Positions 27,904 through 36,243 of a stretch of 64,000 nt of DNA are shown here, in pieces. The stretch comes from Mycolicibacterium neoaurum VKM Ac-1815D. GTDB taxonomy: Bacteria; Actinomycetota; Actinomycetes; Mycobacteriales; Mycobacteriaceae. The notes below the pieces were generated by a model. It saw nothing but the letters and a program-made list of their open reading frames with translations, had not been told where the DNA came from and did no database searches. The translations under genes and the position numbers were made by a program. Each line of letters begins with the position of its first letter. Within the stretch, counting starts at the first letter, position 1. The stretch spans positions 1 to 64,000 of the forward strand of contig NC_023036.2 of assembly GCF_000317305.3 (NCBI RefSeq). Reading direction: 5' to 3'.

Positions 27904-28028
27904 GGCGGGAAGCTTACCGGGCGGTCGCCCTGAGCCCTAATCGCGTGCCGACACGACGGTTTGTGGCGAGAAACGGCCATGATCACGCCACAAAACGTCG
28001 TCTCGGCGCGAGCTCAGAGAAGACCACC

Positions 28029-28481
28029 TCAACGATGCCGCGCGAAGAACTCCTCCAGCGGTGCGGCGCATTCGCGTTCCAGCAGCCCGCCGCGCACCTG
28101 CGGGCGGTGCGTCAGTCGCCGGTCGCGCACCACATCCCACAGCGACCCCACTGCGCCCGTCTTGGGCTCCCACGCCCCGAACACCAGCCGGCCGACCCGC
28201 GCCATCACCAGCGCGCCCGCGCACATCGTGCACGGCTCCACCGTGACCGCCAGGGTGCAGTCGGTCAGCCGCCAGCCGTCGCCCAACACCTGAGCAGCCG
28301 CACGCATCGCCAGGATCTCGGCGTGCGCGGTGGGATCACGCAGGACCTCCCGCGCATTGGCCGCGCGGGCCAACTCCGTCCCGTCGGGTCCGAACACCAC
28401 CGCACCGATCGGGATATCGTCGGGCCCGGCCAGCCGGGCCGCCTCCAGCGCCTGCCGGATCAGCTCGCTGTCGGAGCTCAC
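28029..28481 (-). CDS. tadA: tRNA-specific adenosine deaminase
   Basis: This 150-residue enzyme converts adenosine 34 to inosine in tRNA-Arg(ACG). A candidate substrate tRNA is encoded in this window at 41476-41548. The zinc and proton-shuttle motif is TAHAEI near residue 53, and the two zinc cysteines are in PCTMC near residue 86. Its ATG overlaps the stop of the upstream partner gene by 4 bp. It is the orthologue by position of Rv3752c. Confidence 0.93.
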   Translation of the reverse strand: MSSDSELIRQALEAARLAGPDDIPIGAVVFGPDGTELARAANAREVLRDPTAHAEILAMRAAAQVLGDGWRLTDCTLAVTVEPCTMCAGALVMARVGRLVFGAWEPKTGAVGSLWDVVRDRRLTHRPQVRGGLLERECAAPLEEFFARHR

Positions 28482-28996
28482 CGACCCAGTTTGTCCAGCA
28501 CCGCGGACAGTTCGTCGGCGAAGCCCATCCGCTCGGCGATCGCCGTGATCTGCTCCTCGATCTCGGATTCTTCGTCGGCGATGATCACCCCGAGCACCCC
28601 CTCGGGCAGGCCGATATCGGCAAGCAGCCCGAGGTCGCCCTCCTCGAACGGGTCGGTGTCTTCCAGGTCCTCGTCATCGAAATCGGAATCGAGCGTGTCG
28701 AGCACCTCGGCGGCGATGTCGTAGTCCAGCGCAGCGGTCGCATCGGAGAGCAGCAGCCGGGTACCTGCCGGGGCCGGGCGCAGGATGATCAGGAACTCCT
28801 CGTCGACGTCCAGCAGACCGAACACCGCACCGGCACTACGCAGCTCACGCAACTCGGTCTCGGCCGCCGACAGGCTGTTCAACGCCGCCCGACGCAGGGC
28901 GGTACACCGCCACTTGCCGTCCTCGCGGACGACCGCGACGGCGAATCCACCGGGCAGGTCGGCAGCCTGTTGTGCGGTGGCCCGCTGTGCTCCCAT
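28478..28996 (-). CDS. TadA-associated conserved protein
   Basis: The 172-residue acidic protein, from the ATG at 28996, is the actinobacterial 'tRNA adenosine deaminase-associated protein'. An N-terminal mixed region (LPGGFAVAVVREDGKW) is followed by a very acidic middle (SDFDDEDLEDTDPFEEGD) and a helical C-terminus. The function is not known. Its constant coupling to tadA (4-bp overlap here) suggests a partner or regulator. Confidence 0.85.
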   Translation of the reverse strand: MGAQRATAQQAADLPGGFAVAVVREDGKWRCTALRRAALNSLSAAETELRELRSAGAVFGLLDVDEEFLIILRPAPAGTRLLLSDATAALDYDIAAEVLDTLDSDFDDEDLEDTDPFEEGDLGLLADIGLPEGVLGVIIADEESEIEEQITAIAERMGFADELSAVLDKLGR

Positions 28997-29077
28997 GGCC
29001 GCTAACGCTAGTCGCCCGCCATGTGCTTGACCAGCGGTCACAGCCAGTCCCCATCAACCATGTGCCAACCTAGAGCG

Positions 29078-30037
29078 GTGACCGACACACCGGTATGCGT
29101 GCTGGGCCTTGGACTGATCGGCGGCTCGGTGATGCGGGCCGCCACGGCAGCGGGTCGCACCGTGTTCGGCTACAACCGATCGGTCGACGGGGTGAGCGCC
29201 GCACAGGCCGATGGATTCGACGCCACCGCCGCCCTCGATCAGGCGCTGACGCGTGCCGCGGACACCGAGGCGCTGATCGTGCTGGCGGTGCCGATGCCGG
29301 CACTGGCCGGCATGCTCGAACACATCCGCACCGTCGCCCCGCGTTGCGCGCTGACCGATGTGATCAGCGTCAAGGGCGCGGTGCTGGCCGCGGTGGAAAA
29401 GGCCGGTCTGCGATCACGCTTCGTGGGTGGGCACCCGATGACCGGCACCGCACACTCGGGCTGGTCTGCCGGTGACGCGGGCCTGTTCGTCGACGCCCCG
29501 TGGGTGATCAGCGTCGACGACGACGTCGACCCGACCGTCTTCGCTCAGGTCATGCGGCTGGCCCTGGACTGCGGTGCCGTGGTGGTGCCCGCGCGCTCCG
29601 ATGAGCACGACGCCGCCGCGGCCGCGATCTCGCACCTGCCGCATCTGCTGGCCGAGACGCTGGCCGTGACCGCAGCCGATGTCCCGCTGGCGTTCGCGCT
29701 GGCCGCCGGTTCGTTCCGGGACGGCACCCGGGTCGCGGCGACCGCACCCGATCTGGTGCGCGCCATGTGCGAGGCCAACGCCGACCACTTGGCGACCGGC
29801 CTGGATCGGGCCATCGAATTGCTCACCGACGCTCGCGACCACCTGCTCACCCACACCTCGGTGGCCGCGCTGGTCGAGTCCGGACACGCCGCCCGGGTTC
29901 GCTACGAAAGCTTCCGCAGGCCCGACATCCTGCACGTCACCATCGGCGCCGCGCAGTGGCGGGACGAACTGGCTGCCGCCGGGCGAGCCGGCGGGGTGAT
30001 CAGATCCGCGCTGCCAGTCCTGGGTAGTCCAGGATGA
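29078..30037 (+). CDS. tyrA: prephenate dehydrogenase
   Basis: The 319-residue enzyme makes 4-hydroxyphenylpyruvate from prephenate in tyrosine synthesis. The Rossmann motif is [10 protein letters not shown] at residues 8-17. [12 protein letters not shown] near residue 118 carries the catalytic His, and SHLPH near residue 187 is also typical. There is no fused chorismate mutase or ACT domain. The GTG start at 29078 gives the usual short N-terminus. It is divergent from the tadA pair and overlaps the end of the next gene by 38 bp, tail to tail. Confidence 0.9.
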   Translation: MTDTPVCVLGLGLIGGSVMRAATAAGRTVFGYNRSVDGVSAAQADGFDATAALDQALTRAADTEALIVLAVPMPALAGMLEHIRTVAPRCALTDVISVKGAVLAAVEKAGLRSRFVGGHPMTGTAHSGWSAGDAGLFVDAPWVISVDDDVDPTVFAQVMRLALDCGAVVVPARSDEHDAAAAAISHLPHLLAETLAVTAADVPLAFALAAGSFRDGTRVAATAPDLVRAMCEANADHLATGLDRAIELLTDARDHLLTHTSVAALVESGHAARVRYESFRRPDILHVTIGAAQWRDELAAAGRAGGVIRSALPVLGSPG

Positions 30038-30593
30038 ATCCGTCGTCGTCGACAGTGACGACGGTCTCGGCGACCGGCGACTTCAGCCCGAACCCGTCGG
30101 CCTCGCGGGTGTAGGTGATGTTCTCCAGCTCGACACTGAGCTCGGGCAACCGCACATAGACCACCGGCAGCGTCAGCGACTCGGGTCCACCACCCTTGTG
30201 CAGTTCGTTGCGCCGGATCGGCAGTGCGTTGAAGAACGGGCTGAACACCACATCCACATCGAGCGCTCCGTCGAACGCGGCGCGGCTGGTCTGGTTCTGG
30301 TGATCGCGGACCAGCCACATGCCCTCTTCGTCGCGGGCGATGGAAAGCTGGCGCTCCCGCTCGGCCAGCGTCATCGTCAGCGACAACCGTTTGGTGGCGC
30401 CTACTTCGTCGGTGACCAGGTCATAGGAGGCGCTGAAGGCGGGATCGGTCGAGGTGGCGGCCGACACGATGCGGCCGTACGCCTTGATTCGATTACCGGA
30501 AAGCTGTATCCGCACCGACTCCATCCTCGGCACATCGTGTGCTCGCCAGGTCAGGATCGCGGGCCACGCTTCGGCTGGTTCAGTCACCCTCAT
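30000..30593 (-). CDS. putative glycolipid-binding domain protein
   Basis: This 197-residue protein is the orthologue by position and sequence of Rv3755c. It resembles the 'putative glycolipid-binding' family: a single beta-rich domain with [19 protein letters not shown] near its start and [14 protein letters not shown] near residue 120. There is no signal peptide, so the name may not reflect its location. The start at 30593 overlaps the end of proZ by 14 bp, so it probably belongs to the proXVWZ transcript. Confidence 0.75.
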   Translation of the reverse strand: MRVTEPAEAWPAILTWRAHDVPRMESVRIQLSGNRIKAYGRIVSAATSTDPAFSASYDLVTDEVGATKRLSLTMTLAERERQLSIARDEEGMWLVRDHQNQTSRAAFDGALDVDVVFSPFFNALPIRRNELHKGGGPESLTLPVVYVRLPELSVELENITYTREADGFGLKSPVAETVVTVDDDGFILDYPGLAARI

Positions 30594-31350
30594 ACCGTAT
30601 GCGACGGCCCCCGGGCTCCGTAGCCACGTTGGCCGATTCCAACGCCACCTCGTCGTCGAGCAGCGGTTGCGGCAGATCACTCGACCTCGTGAAACGGGCG
30701 GCGCCGGGTTGGGACAACCACACCGCGGCGGCCAGCAGCGCATCGAGCATCAGGGCCAGCAAGGTGACCATCAACGCACCCACCAAGGCGAGATAGAACT
30801 CTCGTACCTTGATCCCGTCGATCAGGTACCGGCCGAGGCCGCCGAGGCTGGCGTAGGCGGCCACCGTAGCGGTCGCCACGATCTGCAGCGTCGCGGTCCG
30901 CAGTCCCCCGACGATGAGCGGCAGCGCGTTGGGCACCTCGACCCGGAACAGCACCTGGCGTTCGGTCATCCCCATCGCCCGGGCGGCGTCGACCACCGAC
31001 GGTTCGACGGCCGCGATCCCCGAGTACGTGCCCGCCAGCAGCGGCGGGATCCCCAACAACATCAGCGCGACCGTCGGCGGGATGAGCCCGAGCCCCCACA
31101 ACAGCACCCCGAGCAGCAGCACACCGAGGGTGGGCAGGGCGCGCAACGCGTTGACTCCGGTGACGACCAGGAAGGTTCCACGCCCGGTATGCCCGATGAT
31201 CAGACCGATCGGTACCGCGATCAACGCCGAGAACACCACCGCGATACCGGTGTACTGCAGGTGCTCGACGATCCGGATGCCGAGGCCGGCAGGCCCCGTC
31301 CAGTTCTGCGCCGTGAAGATGAACGCCAGCGCCTCGTGCAGGAAGTTCAT
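30580..31350 (-). CDS. proZ: osmoprotectant ABC transporter permease ProZ
   Basis: The 256-residue integral membrane protein has about five or six hydrophobic segments. A BPD_transp_1 core carries an EAA-like loop around VVDAARAMGMTERQVLFRVEVP. It is one of two permeases of a glycine betaine/choline-type importer. The ATG at 31350 overlaps the proW stop (ATGA) and lacks the unlikely nine-residue extension of the longer frame. Confidence 0.88.
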   Translation of the reverse strand: MNFLHEALAFIFTAQNWTGPAGLGIRIVEHLQYTGIAVVFSALIAVPIGLIIGHTGRGTFLVVTGVNALRALPTLGVLLLGVLLWGLGLIPPTVALMLLGIPPLLAGTYSGIAAVEPSVVDAARAMGMTERQVLFRVEVPNALPLIVGGLRTATLQIVATATVAAYASLGGLGRYLIDGIKVREFYLALVGALMVTLLALMLDALLAAAVWLSQPGAARFTRSSDLPQPLLDDEVALESANVATEPGGRRIRYEGD

Positions 31351-31994
31351 ACCGCACCGGCCTTCGCTCGGGTCCACGGTGTGATCGCCTTGCCTGCCAA
31401 CAGAATCAGCGTGTCGACAACCACCGCCAGGACGAAGATGGCGATGATGCCCGCGATGATCTGGCCGCTCTTGTTGGCCTGGTAACCCTCGGTGAACCAG
31501 GTGCCCAATCCGCCGATGCCGATCACCGAACCCACCGACACCATCGAGATGTTGGTCACCGCGACGACCCGCAGGCTCGCCACCAGAATCGGAATGGACA
31601 GCGGCAATTCCACTTTCACAACCCGGGTGAAGGGTCGGTAGCCGACGGCGGTGGCCGCGTCGCGCACCGCGGGCGGGACGGCATCCAGCGCCTCGGGCAC
31701 CGCCCGGACCAGCAGTGCGGTCGTGTAGAGGGTGAGCGCCACGATGACGTTGGCCTCATCGAGGATGCGGGTCGGGATGATCAGCGGAAGCACGACGAAC
31801 AGCGCCAGCGAGGGAATGGTGAAGATGATGCTGGCGGTGATCGTGCTGACCCGCCGCAGCACCGTGGTCCGCTGCACCAGCGCACCGAGGGGAACCGCGA
31901 TCAGCAGGCCGAGGACGATCGGCACCAGTGACAGCCGCAGGTGGATGAGAGTCAGCGTCCACGCGTTGTCGAGGTGGGTCAGCAGATACTGCAT
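31347..31994 (-). CDS. proW: osmoprotectant ABC transporter permease ProW
   Basis: The 215-residue permease has about five membrane segments and the conserved loop VRDAATAVGYRPFTRVVKVELP that docks on the ATPase. It pairs with ProZ. It starts directly at the end of proV and overlaps proZ by 4 bp. Confidence 0.88.
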   Translation of the reverse strand: MQYLLTHLDNAWTLTLIHLRLSLVPIVLGLLIAVPLGALVQRTTVLRRVSTITASIIFTIPSLALFVVLPLIIPTRILDEANVIVALTLYTTALLVRAVPEALDAVPPAVRDAATAVGYRPFTRVVKVELPLSIPILVASLRVVAVTNISMVSVGSVIGIGGLGTWFTEGYQANKSGQIIAGIIAIFVLAVVVDTLILLAGKAITPWTRAKAGAV

Positions 31995-33113
31995 CTACCC
32001 GGTCCGCCGCTTGCGCTCATCGTCGATGGCGGCCAGAACATCCTCGGCGCGGATCCCGCCGAGCACCTGGTCGTTGCCGTCCACGGCGACACCGAGGCCC
32101 GCCGGTGACGACAGCGCCGCGTCCAGCGCCAGCCGCAGCGTGCCGTCCGGCCGGAACAGCGAGCCGCCGGCGATGGTGCTGTCATAGAGCGAACTCCCAC
32201 CGCGGTGCAGGGCCACCCCCTCGGCGTTGATCCAGCCGTACGGCTCGCCACCCGGTTTGGTGACCAGCGCCCATTGGCCCGGTGTGAGTTCGAGTGCGTC
32301 GATACCCGGTTCGCCGACATGCTGGATGTCGTGCAGCGGCAGGCCACTGTGGCGCAGGAACTGCAGACCGCGGTAGCCGCGGTCGGCGCCGACGAATCCG
32401 GCGACGAAATCGTTTGCCGGATTGGACAACAGGCGCTGCGGCGGATCGAACTGCTGCAGAACCCCACCGCGGCCGAACACCGCGACCTTCTCCCCCAGCT
32501 TGAGCGCCTCGTCGATATCGTGGGTGACGAAGACGATGGTCTTGCGCAGTTCGCTCTGCAGCCGCAGGATCTCGGTCTGCAATTCCTCACGCACGACGGG
32601 GTCCACCGCGCTGAACGGTTCGTCCATCAGCAGGATGGGCGGGTCCGCGGCCAGCGCCCGGGCCACCCCCACCCGCTGCTGTTGACCACCGGAAAGCTGC
32701 GCCGGGTAGCGTTGCGCCAGTGTGGGATCCAGCCCGACACGTTCCAGTACGCCCAGCGCGGCCTTGCGCGCCTCGCGTCGCGACTGTCCCTTGAGCACCG
32801 GGACGCATGCGACGTTGTCCACCACCCGCTGGTGCGGCATCAGCCCGGCGCTCTGGATGACGTAGCCGATACCCAGTCGCAACTTCACCGGATCGACCTT
32901 GGTGACGTCTTCCCCGTTGACCGTGAGCGTGCCGGAGGTGGGATCGATCATCCGATTGATCATCCGCATGGAGGTGGTCTTGCCGCACCCGGAGGGTCCG
33001 ACGAACGCGGCGAGCGTGCCCTCGGGGATGTCGAGGGTCAGGTCATCGACCGCAACGGTGCCATCGGCGTAAGTCTTGGTGACGGAGGTGAAGGTGATCA
33101 TCGGCTCACTCAC
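31995..33113 (-). CDS. proV: osmoprotectant ABC transporter ATP-binding protein ProV (CBS domains)
   Basis: This 372-residue protein has Walker A GPSGCGKTT near residue 37, signature [10 protein letters not shown], and Walker B ILLMDEPFSAVD. A C-terminal half of about 110 residues resembles a CBS pair (LGVAVDGNDQVLGGI near the end). CBS domains in the betaine/OpuA family sense ionic strength. The GTG at 33113 overlaps the proX stop by 3 bp; ATG 33101 is an alternative. Confidence 0.88.
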   Translation of the reverse strand: MSEPMITFTSVTKTYADGTVAVDDLTLDIPEGTLAAFVGPSGCGKTTSMRMINRMIDPTSGTLTVNGEDVTKVDPVKLRLGIGYVIQSAGLMPHQRVVDNVACVPVLKGQSRREARKAALGVLERVGLDPTLAQRYPAQLSGGQQQRVGVARALAADPPILLMDEPFSAVDPVVREELQTEILRLQSELRKTIVFVTHDIDEALKLGEKVAVFGRGGVLQQFDPPQRLLSNPANDFVAGFVGADRGYRGLQFLRHSGLPLHDIQHVGEPGIDALELTPGQWALVTKPGGEPYGWINAEGVALHRGGSSLYDSTIAGGSLFRPDGTLRLALDAALSSPAGLGVAVDGNDQVLGGIRAEDVLAAIDDERKRRTG

Positions 33114-34051
33114 TTCCCCGGCAGGGGTTGGTCGAATCCGTTGTCGGCGATCCATTTCTGTGCGGCCTCGTCGGGGTCCACACCCGAGTTCCCCTCCACC
33201 GATCCGTTCAACTCGATCAGGGCCTCGGTGGTGAGCTTGGCGCTGACGGCGTCGAGCACCGTCTTGAGCTCATTCGACATCTTCTGCGAGGCCACCAGCG
33301 GCACCACATTGGCCGCGAGGAAGACGTTCTCCGGGTCTTCGAGCACCACGAGGTTGTTCTTCTCGATCGCCGGCGAGGTGCTGAAGATGTTGGCCGCGGT
33401 GACGGTTCCGTTGCTCAGCGCCTGCACCGTCGCCGGTCCGCCGCCGTCGCTGATGGCGATGAAATTGGCGGGCGCGATGTCGAGTCCGTACTTCTGCTGC
33501 AATCCCACCAGACCGGTCTGGCGGGTCTGAAACTCCGACGGCCCACCGACTTTCACCTCGGGCGAGCGGGCGGCCAGATCGGCGATGGTCTTGAGATTCC
33601 ATTCCCTGGCGGTGGTCTCGGACACCGCGAGGGTGTCCTTGTCCTCGGCCGGCGAGGGATACAGGATCGCAAGATCACCGGGAAGGGCGCGCAACAGACC
33701 CAACAGCACCTCATCGGAGGTGGTCGCGGTCGCCTCCTTGTCGAAGTACTGCAGCAGATTACCGGTGTACTCCGGGATCAGATCGATCGAATGGTCCTGC
33801 ACGGCCGGGATGTAGGTCTCCCTGCTGCCGATGCCGAATTGCCGACTGATGTTGAAGCCGTTGGCCTCCAGCGCCTGTGCGTATATCTCGGCGATGATCT
33901 TCGACTCGGTGAAGTCGGCCGAACCGACCGCGATGGTTTTCAGGTCCCCCGATATCTCTCCGCCGCCGAGCGGATTGGAACTCCCGCAGCCCGCACTCAC
34001 CAGGGTGAGCAATGCTGCGGTGAAGACAGCGAACCGTTTCCTGCAGCGCAT
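33110..34051 (-). CDS. proX: osmoprotectant-binding lipoprotein ProX
   Basis: This 313-residue lipoprotein has a signal with lipobox SAGC (Cys22) and an OpuAC-type binding domain. Landmarks are VGSADFTESKIIAEIYAQAL near residue 43 and DLIPEYTGNLLQYF near residue 90. It delivers compatible solutes such as glycine betaine to the ProVWZ complex. It is the first gene of the four-gene operon. Confidence 0.9.
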   Translation of the reverse strand: MRCRKRFAVFTAALLTLVSAGCGSSNPLGGGEISGDLKTIAVGSADFTESKIIAEIYAQALEANGFNISRQFGIGSRETYIPAVQDHSIDLIPEYTGNLLQYFDKEATATTSDEVLLGLLRALPGDLAILYPSPAEDKDTLAVSETTAREWNLKTIADLAARSPEVKVGGPSEFQTRQTGLVGLQQKYGLDIAPANFIAISDGGGPATVQALSNGTVTAANIFSTSPAIEKNNLVVLEDPENVFLAANVVPLVASQKMSNELKTVLDAVSAKLTTEALIELNGSVEGNSGVDPDEAAQKWIADNGFDQPLPGK

Positions 34052-34180
34052 ACCGTCCCCTCAGGTGGCTGTGTGACGCCTGGCAATTTCTTCGACATTA
34101 ACCGGCGTCGCCACGACATGCCGCGCTTTGGTTCACCGTGAGGTGGTTTGCCGACGGCCTATAGGGGGCAAGATAAGACC

Positions 34181-34540
34181 ATGACGACCGACCCGAACGC
34201 ACTGCCGCACGAATCAGAGCAGGTGCACCAACCCATTGGCACGTCGGAGCCGGTCCCCCCGCCCGAGGACAATGTCAAGTTCACCAGGGCCGCGGCCCTG
34301 TGGACCTCCCTGATCATCGGTTTCCTGGTGCTGATCGTGCTGCTGATCTTCATCGCCCAGAACACCGATCAGGGCACCTTCCACTTCCTCGGCTGGAACT
34401 GGACCCTGCCGCTGGGTGTGGCGCTGCTACTGGCTGCGGTCGGCGGCGGGTTGCTCGCTGTTCTGGTGGGCGCGGCGCGCATCGTGCAGTTGCGTATCGC
34501 GGCGCGCAAGAACCTCAAAGCCGCCCGGCGCGTGACGTAG
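34181..34540 (+). CDS. LapA-domain (DUF1049) membrane protein
   Basis: The 119-residue protein has a polar N-terminus of about 35 residues, then two membrane segments. FIAQNTDQGTFHFLGW between them is the LapA/DUF1049 hallmark. A basic cytoplasmic tail (ARKNLKAARR) follows. The role in mycobacteria is unknown. It corresponds by position to Rv3760. The start at 34181 is the first Met of the frame with conserved-looking content. Confidence 0.8.
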   Translation: MTTDPNALPHESEQVHQPIGTSEPVPPPEDNVKFTRAAALWTSLIIGFLVLIVLLIFIAQNTDQGTFHFLGWNWTLPLGVALLLAAVGGGLLAVLVGAARIVQLRIAARKNLKAARRVT

Positions 34541-34547
34541 GTCAGGC

Positions 34548-35570
34548 CTAGATCAGTTTCAGTCCCTCGGCAAGCAGCGGAGCCACCGCTGCACCGACAC
34601 CGCCGTGGGTATCGCCGGCCTCCCTGGCGCGGAAGTCGATACCCGCGGCGATGATGGCGATCTTGAAATACGACAGGGCCATGTAGAAGTCCCAGTTCTG
34701 CAGCTCCTGCCCGCTGGCAAGGGCATAGCGCTGCGCCAGCTCGTCTGCCGAGGGCAACAGCGGCGATGTCCATGCCGCGCGCATCCCGAGGACATCGTCG
34801 AAATTTGGGTTGCGGTACACACACATCAGGGCCGCGTCCGAGAGCGGATCACCGAGTGTGGACAACTCCCAGTCGAGCACCGCCCGGACCACCGTGGGGT
34901 CCGAGGAGTCGAGGATGGTGTTGTCGATGCGGTAGTCGCCGTGCACGATCGATGCCCGCGGGCTGGCCGGAATGCGTTCCGCCAGAGCCGAATGCAGCCG
35001 GGCGACATCACCGTCCCGGGTGTCGTCGGTGAGCCGCACATGCTCCCACTGCGACCCCCAGCGCCGGACCTGCCGTTCCAGATACCCCTCGGCGCGGCCG
35101 AAATCAGCGAGCCCGACGGCCTCGGGATCGACGGCATGCAGATCGGCCAGCGCGGTGATCAACGACGTCACACACCCGTCGATCACCCCGGGTCCGCCGG
35201 CCTGCTGCAGCGCCTCCAGTTCCGCCGCGCTGCGCACCACGTTGCCGTCGACGTTCTCGACCATCTGGAACGGTGCACCCAGCACGGAGTCGTCATTGCG
35301 CATGGTGACCGCCCGGGCCACCGGCACAGCGGTCCCGGCCAGTGCGGCGACCACCTTGTACTCGCGGGCCATGTCGTGGGCGGACGGGGTCAGACCGTGC
35401 AGCGGCGGACGGCGCAGCACCCAGGCGGACTCGTCATCCCAGACCCGGAAGGTCAGATTCGACCGTCCACCGGAGAGCAGTTCGGCGCGCAGGTCACCGG
35501 CGCGGGCGATGCCCTCGGCACGAAGGTGGCGATCGAGGGCGTCGAGGTCCAGGCCGTCAAGATTGGTCAC
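34548..35570 (-). CDS. phosphotransferase family protein (APH/choline kinase fold)
   Basis: This 340-residue protein has kinase-like motifs: GGRSNLTFRV near residue 34, the catalytic loop IVHGDYRIDNTI near residue 213, and VLDWELSTLGDP near residue 236. Orthologues at this place in M. tuberculosis are often named fadE36, but the sequence is not an acyl-CoA dehydrogenase. ACAD10/11-type kinases linked to fatty-acid metabolism are the best comparison. The next gene upstream on the strand is 9 bp away. Confidence 0.85.
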   Translation of the reverse strand: MTNLDGLDLDALDRHLRAEGIARAGDLRAELLSGGRSNLTFRVWDDESAWVLRRPPLHGLTPSAHDMAREYKVVAALAGTAVPVARAVTMRNDDSVLGAPFQMVENVDGNVVRSAAELEALQQAGGPGVIDGCVTSLITALADLHAVDPEAVGLADFGRAEGYLERQVRRWGSQWEHVRLTDDTRDGDVARLHSALAERIPASPRASIVHGDYRIDNTILDSSDPTVVRAVLDWELSTLGDPLSDAALMCVYRNPNFDDVLGMRAAWTSPLLPSADELAQRYALASGQELQNWDFYMALSYFKIAIIAAGIDFRAREAGDTHGGVGAAVAPLLAEGLKLI

Positions 35571-35579
35571 GCGAAATGT

Positions 35580-36179
35580 TTACCACTGCGCATTTCGCGG
35601 CAGCAGATCCCATACGTGTTCGGTGCTGTTGATCGCCGCCATCGACAGGCGGCCGCTGCGCGAGGACAGCACCCGGGTGACACCCGCGTAGTCCACCTGG
35701 ACGGACAACAACCGCTCGGTCTTCATGACACGGTGCACCACCGCGTTGATCACGCCACCATGGCTGAACAGTGCGATCGTGTCATCGTGACCCGAGCCGG
35801 CGACGATGTCCTCGATGCCCGCCCAGATCCGGGACTGGAACGCGTGGGGATCGACGTCACCGGGCAGCTCGCCGTTGATCAACCGCTGCAGATCCTCCTT
35901 CGAGGCCTGCTCGATCGGCGTGTAGTGCGACAACCCGTAGTCGTATTCGGCGAGTCGCTCGTCGATGTCGACGCCCAGCCCCAGCGCGTCGGCCACCGGC
36001 TGCGCGGTCTGCTGCGCGCGCCGCTGCGGGCTGCTGACCAGCCGGGTGATCCGGAATCGGGCGAGCGCGGCGGGCAGTCGGGCCGCCTGGGCGATGCCGT
36101 CGCCGGACAGGTCGGGATCGGAACCCGCACCGGGTTCGCTGCGTAGCGGCAGCGCGTGCCGGACCAGAAGCAGTTGCAC
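35580..36179 (-). CDS. histidine phosphatase family protein
   Basis: The 199-residue protein begins with the phosphohistidine motif LLVRHALPL (usual RHG with Ala for Gly). SSPQRRAQQTA near residue 50 provides the second Arg, and FSHGGVINAV near residue 142 the second His. It could dephosphorylate a small metabolite or a protein; the substrate is unknown. The GTG at 36179 is chosen because the longer upstream frame is low-complexity and overlaps a neighbour. Confidence 0.85.
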   Translation of the reverse strand: MQLLLVRHALPLRSEPGAGSDPDLSGDGIAQAARLPAALARFRITRLVSSPQRRAQQTAQPVADALGLGVDIDERLAEYDYGLSHYTPIEQASKEDLQRLINGELPGDVDPHAFQSRIWAGIEDIVAGSGHDDTIALFSHGGVINAVVHRVMKTERLLSVQVDYAGVTRVLSSRSGRLSMAAINSTEHVWDLLPRNAQW

Positions 36180-36243
36180 GGTGCCACCATAGGGCGGGCG
36201 ACAGCGGCCGCCCCGACCGACCGCCCCGACTACGGGGTGACGA

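Larger units (their letters stand above)
26545..27940 (+). pseudogene. large serine recombinase, 5' truncated and frameshifted
   Basis: The N-terminal catalytic domain with the active Ser is missing. The remaining sequence starts at GGTPGRAPLGYLN, which normally opens the recombinase domain. A run of four G at 26657-26660 shifts the frame by +1: DHLRW is in one frame and AFEQYATGEW in the next. The zinc ribbon (CSECDQR and a later Cys in KPCSRSY) and a long coiled coil (residues rich in Glu, Arg and Leu, about 27190-27400) follow. The open frame then continues through the whole tRNA-Ser gene on the opposite strand to 27940; the real C-terminus was probably near 27760. It is the likely integrase of an older element. 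Confidence 0.85.

Noticed and set aside
26639..27940. Intact 433-residue recombinase
   Set aside because: The upstream sequence in the other frame (GGTPGRAPLGY) belongs to the same domain. The frame is shifted at the G run, the catalytic domain is absent, and the last 55 codons lie over a tRNA gene.
34548..35570. Acyl-CoA dehydrogenase (FadE36 name)
   Set aside because: The motifs HGDYRIDN and LDWE belong to the aminoglycoside/choline kinase fold; no acyl-CoA dehydrogenase signature is seen.
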